From Lactifluus volemus (taxonomy: Eukaryota; Basidiomycota; Agaricomycetes; Russulales; Russulaceae), in the NCBI GenBank assembly GCA_022376515.1, contig WTXI01000008.1, forward strand, positions 496,001-560,000: a stretch of 64,000 bases of DNA. Reading direction: 5' to 3'. Shown here piece after piece: positions 34,645-45,303 of this stretch (the stretch's first letter is position 1; each line of letters starts with the position of its first letter). The position numbers were made by a program, and so were the translations under genes. Below the pieces are notes generated by a model. It ran no database searches, was not told the DNA's origin, and saw nothing but the letters and a program-made list of their open reading frames with translations.

Positions 34645-37060
34645 CTGTTATCGGAAGATGTTATAGATAATAATGATACATCCACTGGCACAGGAGGTAA
34701 AACGCACACTACTATAATCAAGATATACGCAGATGACAGGTGTGTGGATAGAGAGTCAAAAAGTCAAAGGACATTTGTGTTGTCCTGACAACATTAAAGG
34801 AGGGAAACAGATGGAGGAACGAATGAACCAAATTGCAACAGAACGGGATGAATCGGGTGCTGCGACGTGCGAGGTGAAGAATAAGTTGTGCGTTATTATA
34901 AGAAGTAAAGGAACATTACTTGCCAGTCATCCTGGTCAGGATCAGAGTGTTTTTAGAACCCGTTGTGGAAAAATGCCATTACACGATGACGCAAACGTCG
35001 GGATTGCTAGTAGGTTCGTCGGCATCGACGGGGCAATCAGGCTGGTGATGGGGATCAGGGTCGGGAAATATGGTAGAGCTGACGTTGAATAAATCCATTG
35101 ATTTGTTAGCGTTCGCGGATGTTGATGTTTAGAAGGTTGAATATGTGTCTGCAAGCTGCTAGCGTCTCATTTTATACGTTTTAGCCTAGGTGAGAACGAC
35201 GGAGCAGAATGAGGTTCAAACAATAGGGAAAGATTACAACAAAAGGACTTATTCAGTTTGCAACGCTGGCATTATTTGAAGTTCAGCCGTGCCTATTGCG
35301 TATAATGGACTCCGAGACCGAGTCACCATGAGAGGGTGTGACACCCCGGGCCACACTGGCAGCTCTCCGGACAACAACACTGAGAACGACAACAGCTTCA
35401 GTCAGTTTAATATTACTGTTATCATCTAGGTTTACTACTAGGGGACAAGGGTCTGACTGTATGCAATGGGACAGGGAACATATGACTCGGAGGCCGTGAG
35501 CGGGAACATATGACCTATTCTGTCCGCAACTGCGACCATTATGACCACGCGTAAACCATCATAGATCATGTCATCATTTATTCCTGCTATTGTTGTGCAG
35601 GTCGTTCATGTGACAAAATGTGGAATGGAGTGTACGGAACGGTGAAATGGACTTCGGAAGATACTGAACATAGGCCCGAAGGTGCACGCCGCACGGGTGA
35701 ATTCGAGAGAAAAGCGTGACTAATATTCTCCAAAGTGGCCCCTACACCGAGCCCGAGGCGTAAAAATAGGAATGTGGCGTGTAAAGCCACTTACGCAGCT
35801 GGCCTTACGATATGACGAGCGAAGCTTTCAAGTTGTTGACGACCACGAATGCTCTCTCGGATTCAGAAAAAAAAAGCGTGCTAGGATGTCCTCACCATCT
35901 GCACGTCTTCCCCACATTCCGAATGCCTCAGAGAAGTGTATGACCAATTGGGTATGTGCCGGGTGGCTTTGCAAATTCGGGAGTTACCAAAAGGCAAACA
36001 AACACAAAACGGAAAAATGCACCGGTGCCCCCCTCCTCCCCCTCACCTGCGAATCAACATCTCGTGGATAATGGGAAATTAGAAAATGTCCTTGACTCTT
36101 GACGAAATTTCATCCCGCGCATGTCGCGTTACCACTGCCAATGTCTCCATCTTGTACTTCGCCCTCAAGGCTCTTCGCAGGCGTCCTGTATGGTTGTTGG
36201 CCCCCTCCTCGTGACTCGGTCGTCGGGGCAGGATCATGGTACGATATATGGTGAACATTCTTTCATGCACGCTCAGCTTAGACCCGCCAAAGGACACGTC
36301 ATGAAAGAAGGAGGCTTGCCTATACGATCTACAGCCCGTCGGTAGATGACGACCAACCGATCGAGTTAGCAGGCTTACTTGAAAATAACTTTTCCATTCC
36401 CAGCGAACAACTTTCCATTGCAGGTGCGATTTCGAGTCTCATTCGTGGCGGTCATTGCAAAGCTAACTCTATTACTTTCGCCAGCCAAATCTCAGCGCGT
36501 GCTCGCGCGTTTTCTTAGATTATGTCTGCCCTCTCTATGATCCCCGCGGACGTCCAGGTCCAAATTGACTCCGAAGTGGTTGTGCCTTTCTGCGGACGGG
36601 CTTGGTGGTGGCCGGGACGGGCATCGCAAACTACGAAGGGGCCACTGTCCGAGAGTCGGAAGCCAGCACGCATCAGGAACAACAAGAACGATGCTCGCGC
36701 TAATCGAACTACTGTCGCCACACGTTCCGCAGATCAAACGAAACACCATACGTACCTTATCGTAAGTGAGACCAAAAGCTCAATCCTTATGGCAAAGAAA
36801 AAGACGGTATTTTTCGTATCTAACCTGTTGCGAGGTGTAAACCGAGACCACTGTCTGCCTAATTGAGCATGATGGCATCACACAATGGTAGCGATGCGAA
36901 TGTCAACCAACCTCGGTCATTTAAAAAAGCTAAGGGTGCCATGTATCACTACGGGCACCAGGGATGAATGGAAAAAGAAAAAATTACAGTAATATCCGAC
37001 GAGAGGTAGAACGGGTATTGACACCGTGGCGTTTCCGGTGAGCGCCGGCCGAGACCTACC
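34645..37060. repeat. Array unit 9 (truncated, last)
   Basis: A partial unit. The first 600 bases match unit 6; then comes a shortened version of the extra block seen in units 7 and 8 (35656-35810). Common blocks continue to about 37060, after which the repeat stops before its last third and the unique right flank begins. Confidence 0.85.
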
Positions 37061-37707
37061 TTTGCTAGCCAGCGTGGGAGCACACGGAATCGCACGGTGG
37101 GATACTCAAGTGTTAAGCAGATGTCCCACAGGGAAAAAAAAACATCGTGAATGATTTCAGATATAAAAAAAGCGAAAGACAATGAGAGCTGCTACAAACC
37201 GAGCTCTAAAAATACTGTAACAATGCAGGTTTCTGTACAGATGCGAGGAAAGGGGGGGCCGGGAAGACGCACTCACTCGTGTGAGGGTGGGTTGGTCGCA
37301 TGGGCCACTGACCGAAAGAACGAAAAGAGAAAAATATAAAAAAAAAACATAAAACGGACGAGAGACACAAGACAGACCGATGGTCGAAACAAAACGAGCG
37401 TAAAGGAAAAAGGAAAAGAAGGAATCATAGCGTTCCCTGGTGAGAGAGTCTGCGGTTGGTGGGTACTGCTAATGCCACAAAAGAAAGGCATGTCGTAGTG
37501 TATGTACAAGAACTAAAAATAAAGAAAAAGGAGGAACCACCCATAGAGGGACAGCATGTGACTGATCAATCTGTGTGTAAGTGGAACAGACCCGAGAGAT
37601 CAAACAACACGAAGTAGCATGTCTGTGAATTGAAACCATACAGAAACGGCAGCGCTCGGGAGGGCACAATTACTTTCAAGCCGAGGGGAGGCTCCTCACG
37701 TCACTTT
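37061..37707. other. Right flank of the array
   Basis: Unique A-rich sequence between the last repeat unit and the phosphatase stop codon, with several A and AAAG runs (for example 37313-37350). No gene was recognised. It probably contains the 3' UTR of the minus-strand phosphatase gene. Confidence 0.5.
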
Positions 37708-40209
37708 TTATGGGTCGATGTACGTGGTGTTCTCAAGCCCAGCCTTGCTAACGCGTCGCATCGGTTGAAGCGTCGTCTCGTCTACTGGAGCCCTCCGCGC
37801 ATGTCGGTACCGCCCGTTGGCGTCCTTCACTTCCGTCTCTTGTCCGACGGCCCCCGCCACGCAGCGCGGAACGCTAGGTAGTGACGTGCTGGTGCCGCTG
37901 GTGCCGCCGCTGCCGCTGCCTCCACCCCAAGTCGGAGGTAGACTTTCGCGCATGTGCGACGGCCGTCGCCCACTGATGCCGATGCGATCACCGTCGAGGT
38001 CGGCACTGTCGCTTCCAGCGCCAGCACTACCCGAACCAGCACCACTGGCACCACCAGCAGATTGTGGATGCTTGACGACGCCGACGGATTTGCTGCCGAG
38101 TTCGGCCTCCTCGAAATTCATGAGCTCCGACACGAACCCGATGTTGGGCGAGATACCCTTCCGCCGTTCCAGGACGAAAGTGTAGGCTCGCGATAGCGTC
38201 CAGTGGTTGGCGTGGATAAGGTAAGCCATCACGGCGGTCACCGAGCGCGATTTGCCAGCTTTACAGTGAACGTACGTTGGCGCGGAATGTAAGCTTGCAT
38301 CGTCTGCGATAAGGTCAAGACATCTGTCGACGAGGGTGGGATGAGAGAACGTACCTAGGACCTCGCAAGCTTCTCGTACACCTTGGACAATGTTTTCCTC
38401 TTCGACCGTGTCACGCATCGGGATCTTCACATACCGCTCGAACCGTTGGCGTAATCCGAGGCCATGATCATCGTCGCACTCGATAGACATGTTTAAAATC
38501 CTGCGCACACCTAGGCCCTCGAGCTCGCGTGCGTGATCTTCAGACGTGATCTCAGGCCCCAGATAAAGAAAGTGGGGGAGAATTGTCGAGACGGTGAATG
38601 TTGGATGTGCCTCTTCCGTCGAGGGTGGAGCAGAGTAGTCTGGACGTGCGGTGCATGGACTTGGAGGAATAGGCGTGACAGGGGAGGAAGGCACATTGGG
38701 CGAGGGCGGTGGAAGAGGAACTCGCCGTACCTGGCGGAGGCGGGGGGTGTGTGGTTTGAGTAGGCGAGTGTGAGGTGGGACGGCGAGTGTGCGCGTGGAG
38801 AGCTGTTACCGCCGGCTCCGTTGGGCCAGGATGTGGAGGAAGGAGGAGCAGCGAGAGTGGCGGAGCGCAAGGTGCGTACCTGAAGTTTGGGTGGGCCAAG
38901 GCGTTCGGCAGATTTTGTATCAATTTTGCGAAGTGCGGTCAGGGACGATCGGCGTGGTGGCGGAAGTGGAAAGACGGAATCAGAGGGAGGCGGGGAAGGT
39001 GTGGCATCGGTGATGTTCCAGGAATTGGTGTCGGTGTTATTGCCTGGCAAAGCATTGGCGAGCATCTGGACGGGGGATGAACCTGCGCTGAGCTCGATCT
39101 CTGGAAGAGTCTTGGAACGTGCAGCGGTGGCGGTATCGAGTTGGAAGAGGCCCGCGCCTTTCTTTGGCTTGGAAAGGGATGCGAGCTTCGGTGGCGGGGG
39201 AGTTGAGGAAGAACGGGATGTTGCTCTTCTTGGACCGAATCCAACATGTGGGGGGAGGATGTATTATCAGATGAAATGACAAATCTGTGCAATGCAGGGT
39301 GAGCACGAGCAGCAAGCATGCCACCCTCTAGATAGTCCGCCCTGCCGCGAACAAGGAGGGAGAAATGACAGGCAAGAGGGCCCAAGCGATGACCTGAGCA
39401 TTCATCTTGTCTTGTGGATTCATTTCCTCGTCATAGACGATCACGTCACCATCCCATGAACCTCCCGGGGCCATGAGAGCATCCCAGGCATTTCTGCAAG
39501 GGTCAGTGGTGATGAACTGACGAAGGGCATCGATTGATCCAAAACCGGCGGCGCCAGGTTTACGAGAACGCTTGAGAATGAGAGAGGGAATGGCAAAATT
39601 GACGCTGGATTTTATGTGGGAGGTGAGGAAAGCGGCGGCGGGGCGGGTGTCGATGAGGAGGGGGTGGCGGGTGAGATTGTCGAGGCGGTTGACAAGAGAG
39701 GCAGGGTCGATGGAGCGAGCAGGACTACGGGGTGGATCATTGGGAGGGCCGATATAGTGGGCACTGAGAGGGGTAGACTTTGGGTCAGATATAGGGGTAT
39801 AGTATATGCTGGGGGACGCGATAGAGGAGGCAGGGCTGGAAGAGCGGTAATCTGACCAATTTGATGCAGATGAAAGGGGGCGAGTAGGAGAGCGAGGAGG
39901 GGAAGGTGTTACAGCAATGGGACGAAGACGAAGATTTTTCTGAACGCTGCGACGAAGTTGTTCGAGTACAGCGAGTTGATTGGAGATGTCATCTGGAGAC
40001 TTTACATGAAGGTCTGAATCTGGAGAGAAAGCGGCTGATATGGGAGTAGCATAGATGGGTGAGTGTACAATTTCGTCGATGGGTGTTTCGAGTTCGAGGA
40101 CTGATGGAACAGTATTCGATCTCTTTGTCGGAGGAGACAAAGCGAGATTTGGTGGACGAGCACGTTTTGCTTGAACGGTGATTGAAGAGCGAGTGACTGC
40201 AGAGGTGTT
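37708..40209 (-). CDS. Rhodanese-like plus dual-specificity phosphatase (MAPK-phosphatase type)
   Basis: Minus strand, two exons: 40209-38880 and 38730-37708, joined by a 149-nt GT-AG intron. With two missing bases restored the joined length is 2355 nt, or 784 codons plus stop. Domains in order: a disordered Ser/Pro-rich N-terminus; a rhodanese-like domain (LLIDTRPAAAFLTSHI, VIVYDEEM, YLEGGM) without an obvious catalytic Cys; a Ser/Pro linker; and a dual-specificity phosphatase domain with HCKAGKSRS as the Cys-Arg loop. This layout is that of MAP-kinase phosphatases, where the rhodanese part docks the kinase; the substrate here is inferred. The frame breaks at 39340-39342 (CCC) and 39250-39255 (six G), each fitting one lost base. 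An alternative start at 40239 adds ten codons. It shares a 138-bp divergent promoter with the Def1-like gene. Confidence 0.8.
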
Positions 40210-40347
40210 CATGTGAGTAATGTGAGTGAGTGCATACATCCAGGTTTATTTTATTTTATTTTATTAATTTAAATTAAAAATCAGAACTCCGATTTGGTCA
40301 CCAAATTATTTTTTGACTTAGATTTTTGACCTTTCAACCTCCTACCC
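40210..40347. promoter_or_regulatory. Short divergent intergenic promoter
   Basis: 138 bp separate the start of the phosphatase gene (minus) from the Def1-like gene (plus). The region includes four tandem TTTTA units (about 40247-40265) and A/T-rich sequence, with no clear TATA box. Co-regulation of the pair is possible but not shown. Confidence 0.6.
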
Positions 40348-42704
40348 ATGTCGTCCAGACCTCATCAACAGACAAAAATACCTGACCAGTATCGCTCTCA
40401 GGTCATTCAATTACAAGAATTTTTCCCCTCTTGGTCTATCGACGGTCCGTCAACTCTTTACTCTTTCAAATGAACTCTCTTAACATTCTCCCAAGATCTC
40501 CTTTCTACCTTGATAGAAGCAGGCGGTGACTCTTCAGTCGCTGCTACGCGTATCACAGAGGGTCGTCGTCCACGCCCCCTTGTTCTTTTTTTCTCATTTT
40601 GGCTCATTTCTCTACGTTAGGCCATGCTGAACAGTGGGGCGCAGTCACTCGCAAAAAGGACAAGAAACCCTTAGCTCATCAAGGTCAGACAAAGGATTCT
40701 GCCCCTACGAGAGAAAGAGGCGAGTCTCGCGGAGGCAGAGGTGGTCGTGGTGGTCGTGGTGGCCCTGGACGTGGTGGTGCCGCTGGAGGTCGCGCTCCAA
40801 ATGCTCGTGCAGGTGCAGGTCACCGCGACTCACACCGCACCCACACCTCTGGCGCCACCCCCGCATCTCCCCCTACCAACGGCGACGCTCCTCCCTCTGA
40901 CTCCTGGGGAGAATCAGCCCCAGCCTCTACTCCTGATTCCAATACTGTTTGGGCTTCCACCTCCGAGCCCCAAGCCGGAACTTCCTATACTTCCGGATGG
41001 GGTACCAACACAGAGTCCACCTGGGGTGCAGCCTCAAATACTAATGGCTCCGCATCCGCTTCTCCTATCGTCAAGTCACAGCCCATTCCCGCAACTCGAC
41101 CCGTTGTCAAAACTCCCGCCACCTCCAAGCTCTCATGGGCCCAAATTGCCCGGTGTGTATCTCTTCACTTTCTCTTCCCGTTATATATTCACCCTTTTTT
41201 TTTATAGCGCCCCCGAAAAGCCTCCTACTCCTGCCGCATCCGCCACTCCCCAACCCGTCCCTCAACCTCCCGTACCCCCTGCACCCCTCGAACCCCCTCG
41301 CGAACCTACCCCTCCCCCTACATACGCACAAGAAACAGAGCCTACCATCGAGACTCAGACGACGGGCTGGGAAGAACCCACTACCGGCCAAAACCCGCCC
41401 TGGGAGGATGAACCACCATCAAAATCCTCTGCCCCCTCTGCGGAACATTGGGACACAGCTCCTGCTGAAGAAACCAGGGTCCATGACGAGGTAATGCCTG
41501 CCCCACCTGAACAATCTCCGGTTCTAGTACCCGAGTCGGTGTCGGAGCCCATCCCCGTGTCACTACCCGCACCTCAGCCCAAGGAGCCCGTTGGCAGCCT
41601 TAGTGATGCAATCCCGAAGCATGTCTCGCCTGTACAGGCAAGACCAAGCAGTGCAGCACATAGGCATAGCGCGCGCTTTAAAACAGACCAGGCCGTCACA
41701 CTTCCGAATAATTTTGGATCTGGTCTTGAGAAGGTCGGTATGCAGTTTGGTAGCCTTAGTATTGGCGGCGACGAGATTATCGACACCAACCCGTAAGTGA
41801 CCTCTAGTACCTGGCAACCACGGAGTAAACCTATGCGCATTTTTCTAGTGAGCCAGTAGCACCTCCTGCGCTCGAACCGGTCGCGAAGCCACCAAGCGAA
41901 ACCCCCGTAGCACACGAGCCCCAGCAACCACCCCCAGCACTCTCACACCCTCAACCAGAAGCTCCTGTTACCTCTGCCTCTGTCACATCGCTCAATTCTG
42001 CACCGAGCTTCACCCAACAAAGTCAACCACAACCAATTCCTCAGCAAGCCCAGACCCAGGCCTCGTCACAACCTACAACCTCACATCTCCCTACCTCTGT
42101 GTCGCAGCCCACGCTTGCGACGCCTTCAGCTCCGCCACAGGTCTCTTCCCCGATGACAGGCTATACTCACCAATCGCAACAACCGCAACAACCGCAACCG
42201 CAACCTCCCCAACAGCAGCAGCAAGTGTCGCCGTCTTCCCTCAGCAATCACCAACAGACCCCCCACCAGTCGTTGCAACACCAATATGCCCAGCATGGGC
42301 TTCCAACTCATCTAGACCCTGCGCAAGCGCAACATCAGTCACCCCTTCCCCAACAACAAGTACCCTCATCTTTCTATCGCCAACCAGAGGCACAAGGTCC
42401 CTATTTCCACGCTGGTGCAGGAACGCCACCTACCACTCAAACCCAGGACAGCCCATACGGGGCGTTTGGTCAGCTGGGACAGCAAGGCCCGGTTTCACAA
42501 CTTGGCGCCTTCGCTGGAGCCGAGTATGGTTATGGCGATAATCAACAACGGGTGAGTCACTTTCACGTTGTATTTGACGCATGGGGAGGATCTGGAGCTC
42601 TGCTTTTAGAACTTCTATGACTCATATGGCCAACAGCAGACTGGCGGGTTCGGCGCACGCAGCGGGCTGCACGACGAAGCCAAGGGCTTACCTGGGCTCC
42701 AGCA

Positions 42705-42736
<32 letters not shown>

Positions 42737-43551
42737 AGCAGCAGCAGCAACCTCAGCAGCAACAGCAAGGTGGACCCGCACCTCCCCCAGGTGGTGCGCA
42801 GCAAGGCGGGCAGGGCTACCCGCCTCCCATGGGTTACTACCCACCGTATCCACAAAACCAATACTACGGCACCCCGTATAACTATGCGTACTCTGTCCCG
42901 CAACCATTCGTCAAATTCCCTGTCTTCCCACCCGGTTCGGCACCGAGCCCTCAGGGCCCGCCAGGCAAGCAACCACAGTCATACGGCCAAGGCCAGGGTC
43001 AGGGCCTGTATGGCCAGCAACACCAACAAGGCTACGACGAACCCCAACTGGGTTACCACCCGCACGCACACAGCCACTCACATCAATTGAGCGGAAGCCT
43101 CGGCGGTGTCGGTGTCGGCGTCTTGCCTGGCGCGGACTACGGCAAGCCGCTCTACGCTCACCAGCACCAACATCAACACCAACAAGGTCTTGGCTCGCGC
43201 GGGGCTGGGACCAACGCGTCTCCCGAGACGGCCTTCAAACCGTACGTCCAGGGTGGTGGTGCCAAAGACGTCGGTGGTGTCGGCACGGGAGGCCCACAAG
43301 GCCGCGGTGGAGCGCCCGCGCAGGCGGGCACGTTTTATGGAGCAGCCGCCGCCGCCGCCGCTGCGGCGGGGCGGTTCGCGCAGGGCCCCGGAGCGCAAGC
43401 ACAGGCGGCAGGACCGGGTCAGGGTCAGCAGGGTCAGGGTGGGCCCCAGGCTCACCTCGGGTATCCGCAAGCCACCTCGGAAGGAACGTTCTATTCTGCT
43501 TATGGGCCCGCTGCCGCGCAGCAGGGAAGGCAGTATTGGCACACGTCTTAG
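40348..43551 (+). CDS. Def1-like protein: CUE-type N-terminus, RGG and Gln-rich regions
   Basis: Six exons: 40348-40444, 40496-40561, 40621-41152, 41208-41792, 41849-42551 and 42610-43551. They total 2925 nt, 974 codons plus stop, with every junction in phase. The N-terminus (LQEFFPSWSIDDLLSTLIEA) is a CUE-like ubiquitin-binding helix bundle and is followed by GHAEQWG. Next come an Arg-Gly-Gly tract, a long Pro/Ser/Thr-rich region, a Gln-rich segment with a run of 16 Gln, and a Gly/Gln/Tyr-rich C-terminus with Ala and His/Gln runs. This is the architecture of fungal RNA polymerase II degradation factor Def1, which recruits ubiquitin ligase to stalled polymerase; in yeast it is processed and enters the nucleus. 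No frameshifts are seen. Family assignment rests on layout and the CUE segment. Confidence 0.75.
42703..42765 (+). repeat. CAG/CAA trinucleotide run (polyglutamine)
   Basis: Imperfect CAG/CAA repeat in the last exon of the Def1-like gene, encoding 16 consecutive Gln, then Pro and five more Gln. The mixing of CAA and CAG would dampen slippage. It is likely to vary between strains. Confidence 0.85.
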
Positions 43552-44099
43552 AACCCCCACACCTCCCCTCCCAATTACTGCAATAATGGCCCTATAACTC
43601 GTTGTGGCGCTGCCTCGTGCTGATCGTCGCTCGCTCGCTCGCGTTGTTTTTTTTGGAGTAACATGTCGCTGTTCTGTCCTTTTTCGTTTCTTGTGTGCGT
43701 TCAGGCTTTTGAACTTCCCATGTCTCTCTGCCTTCCCTTCTCATTTCGTTCGTTGTCCTTTAATCATTACCCTTTTCTCTCTTTTTTCTCTCCTCTCTCT
43801 TCACTCTCACATCTCATCTCTGTCACCACTCATCTTGTACGTTTACCGTCAATATTCTGCAAAATCGAGTCTCGCGTGCGGCAGTCAGTCAGCTGGGGGT
43901 GAGTGATGCAAGTGATAACTTGGCGCGCATGATGAATGTCCCACTCATGATCTGTGCGTTGTGGTTCTACCCGTTACATGTGTCGAGTGAGCCAAGCCGA
44001 CTTTCACCAATAAGATGACTCCCTCCGATGGGTTCGATAGGCTCATGGTACAATATGATCACCGCAATCAACTAAATTTGTGTGGGGTTGGAGAATTAC
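43552..44099. other. Def1-like gene 3' region and spacer
   Basis: Pyrimidine-rich sequence (TCTCT runs at 43770-43830, a GCTCGCTCGCTCGC run near 43630) that probably holds the 3' UTR. No further gene was seen before the kinase relic. Confidence 0.5.
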
Positions 44100-44250
44100 T
44101 ACCGTAGTAAGTAAAATAGTTAATGAATTCAAAATTAAAAGAAACCAGCCAAAGGCTGCAAGGGCAACCAGCCCCACCCGCGAGCATCGTGCTCTTGAAA
44201 GGCAGGCTACCCAATTCGAGCGGTCCATACCACGCGGTTCTTAGCTCTTG

Positions 44251-44276
44251 ACAACTGCCCCAGCCGGGGCAGTTGT
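44251..44276. repeat. Perfect 11-bp stem-loop
   Basis: ACAACTGCCCC, then AGCC, then GGGGCAGTTGT: an 11-bp perfect stem with a 4-nt loop inside the C-lobe part of kinase relic 1. It is not followed by a T run. Copy 2 has only a partial match, so the symmetry is probably an accident of decay. Confidence 0.6.
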
Positions 44277-44805
44277 GAGCTGTGTTTGATAATGCGAAAT
44301 TGGTGACTTCAAAATTGCACCACCTCTTACGCAATACGTTCCGGGGTTCAAAGTCCCGGTGGGACACCCCCATCCAGTAGATGAGATAGAGCTGCCCAAA
44401 AGAGGGTGAGCCTGTGGCATGAAAGTTGGTTAGAATTGTGCTTCGTGTTCACTGCCTGGGGTCACTCACCTTTCTACAACACCCAATGATGTGAATTCAG
44501 CCAGCGGTCATCCCTCGTTGGAAATAATCAGAGCGTATCCACCCACGCCACTCAAGTTCCCCATAAAAGACTGGGATTGCCCACCAGGAGAGTGGCCCAA
44601 GCTTGTTGTAGGCTACTGCTCCGGAACAGCTCCATAAGTTGGCCAATAAAATGGTCAAATGCTGTAGGTGGCTTGTTTTCACATAGAATTATGACCCTCC
44701 TTCCAAGAGTGTACACATTATCAGTCACCACTGGATGGTGACTTGAATCTGTGGCTAGTTGGTGTATGAGAGTCACCATGCTTCCTGTTACTAACCACCC
44801 TAATC

Positions 44806-44940
44806 ATGAGGCAGCTGTAACTGACCTCTCCAGCTCTTTATTCTGTTTGGTCCAGATTGTTTTTGGTGCTACTAAGGCACCAAAAATAACCTGGATTAAG
44901 CAGAACGATGTGCTGGAGAGGTCAGTTATGGCTGCCTCAT
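44806..44940. repeat. 135-bp near-palindrome (inverted duplication)
   Basis: Two arms of about 65 bp are reverse complements with few mismatches, separated by about 5 bases (near TACTA). Each arm is a piece of the same kinase-paralogue exon (the ITDLSS...IFGAL segment), so the exon end was copied in inverted orientation next to itself. The interruption falls exactly between two segments that are contiguous in copy 2. Confidence 0.85.
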
Positions 44941-45303
44941 AATGCAGGTGTAAATCAGTTCCTTGGCACTGAGCTCGAAAGTCATTGAAAGCGCTGTTAG
45001 GAGTCGTGTCCTCGTCGGCAAAGGGATCCCTCCACTGGCTTCCCGCTGCTCGATCGGGATATTGCTCAGTAATAATGCAATGTAGATCTGGACTCATGTT
45101 GAGCGGCAAAGTGGTGGCGAGATGGATACGGGAAGGGAACCTGTCAGCGTCCCACATATGGGAAGAGAAGCTTGCCGTATGAGGAGCGGAAGAATGGGGG
45201 GGGGACGTGGATTCGACGAGTCATCTATAGGCAGCAGAGGTATGAAGCGGTTCTCAGGCGCATCCGGAAACAGTAGGTCATTCCAGGTATTAAAACGAGA
45301 CAT

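Larger units (their letters stand above)
3300..37060. repeat. Array of nine degenerate tandem units (macrosatellite-like)
   Basis: One ordered set of blocks recurs head to tail nine times. The clearest anchor is the motif CTGTTATCGG or a close variant, at 3431, 7200, 11192, 14632, 19951, 24442, 27788, 31198 and 34645, giving intervals of 3769, 3992, 3440, 5319, 4491, 3346, 3410 and 3447 bases. A second anchor (CAGGTCGTTCATATGA and variants) lies about 0.9-1 kb after each, and CCGGGCCCGGTGGGCC-like sequence about 3 kb after most. Copies differ by substitutions and small indels on both strands. Open frames are short and not conserved across all units, so the basic unit looks noncoding. The longer intervals are explained by insertions. 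Expansion by unequal crossing over or gene conversion is inferred. Confidence 0.9.
44100..45303 (-). pseudogene. Protein-kinase-like paralogue 1, decayed
   Basis: Minus-strand pieces line up with the copy at 47484-49293. They are a start region MSRFNTWNDLLFPDA, then (after a frameshift) a 90-residue helical segment matching PLEWDPDRLPS...IFGAL in copy 2, then MVTLIHQLA...FDHFIGQLMELF, and finally a C-lobe piece VSHRDFEPRNVLRKRW. The expected DFG-type Asp is lost (VTNFALS against IIDFAFS in copy 2), and the N-lobe is not recognisable. The helical segment is cut by an inverted duplication at 44806-44940. It is clearly a pseudogene. Confidence 0.75.

Noticed and set aside
3300..37060. The array as rDNA or its intergenic spacer
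   Set aside because: No rRNA-like conserved blocks are visible in any unit, and the units are far more diverged than rDNA repeats normally are.
3300..37060. The array as a CRISPR-like or short-satellite locus
   Set aside because: The repeat period is kilobases, there are no spacers of uniform size, and the organism is eukaryotic.
44251..44276. Stem-loop as a transcription terminator
   Set aside because: Intrinsic terminators of this type are not used by fungal Pol II, no T run follows, and it lies inside a decayed coding region.
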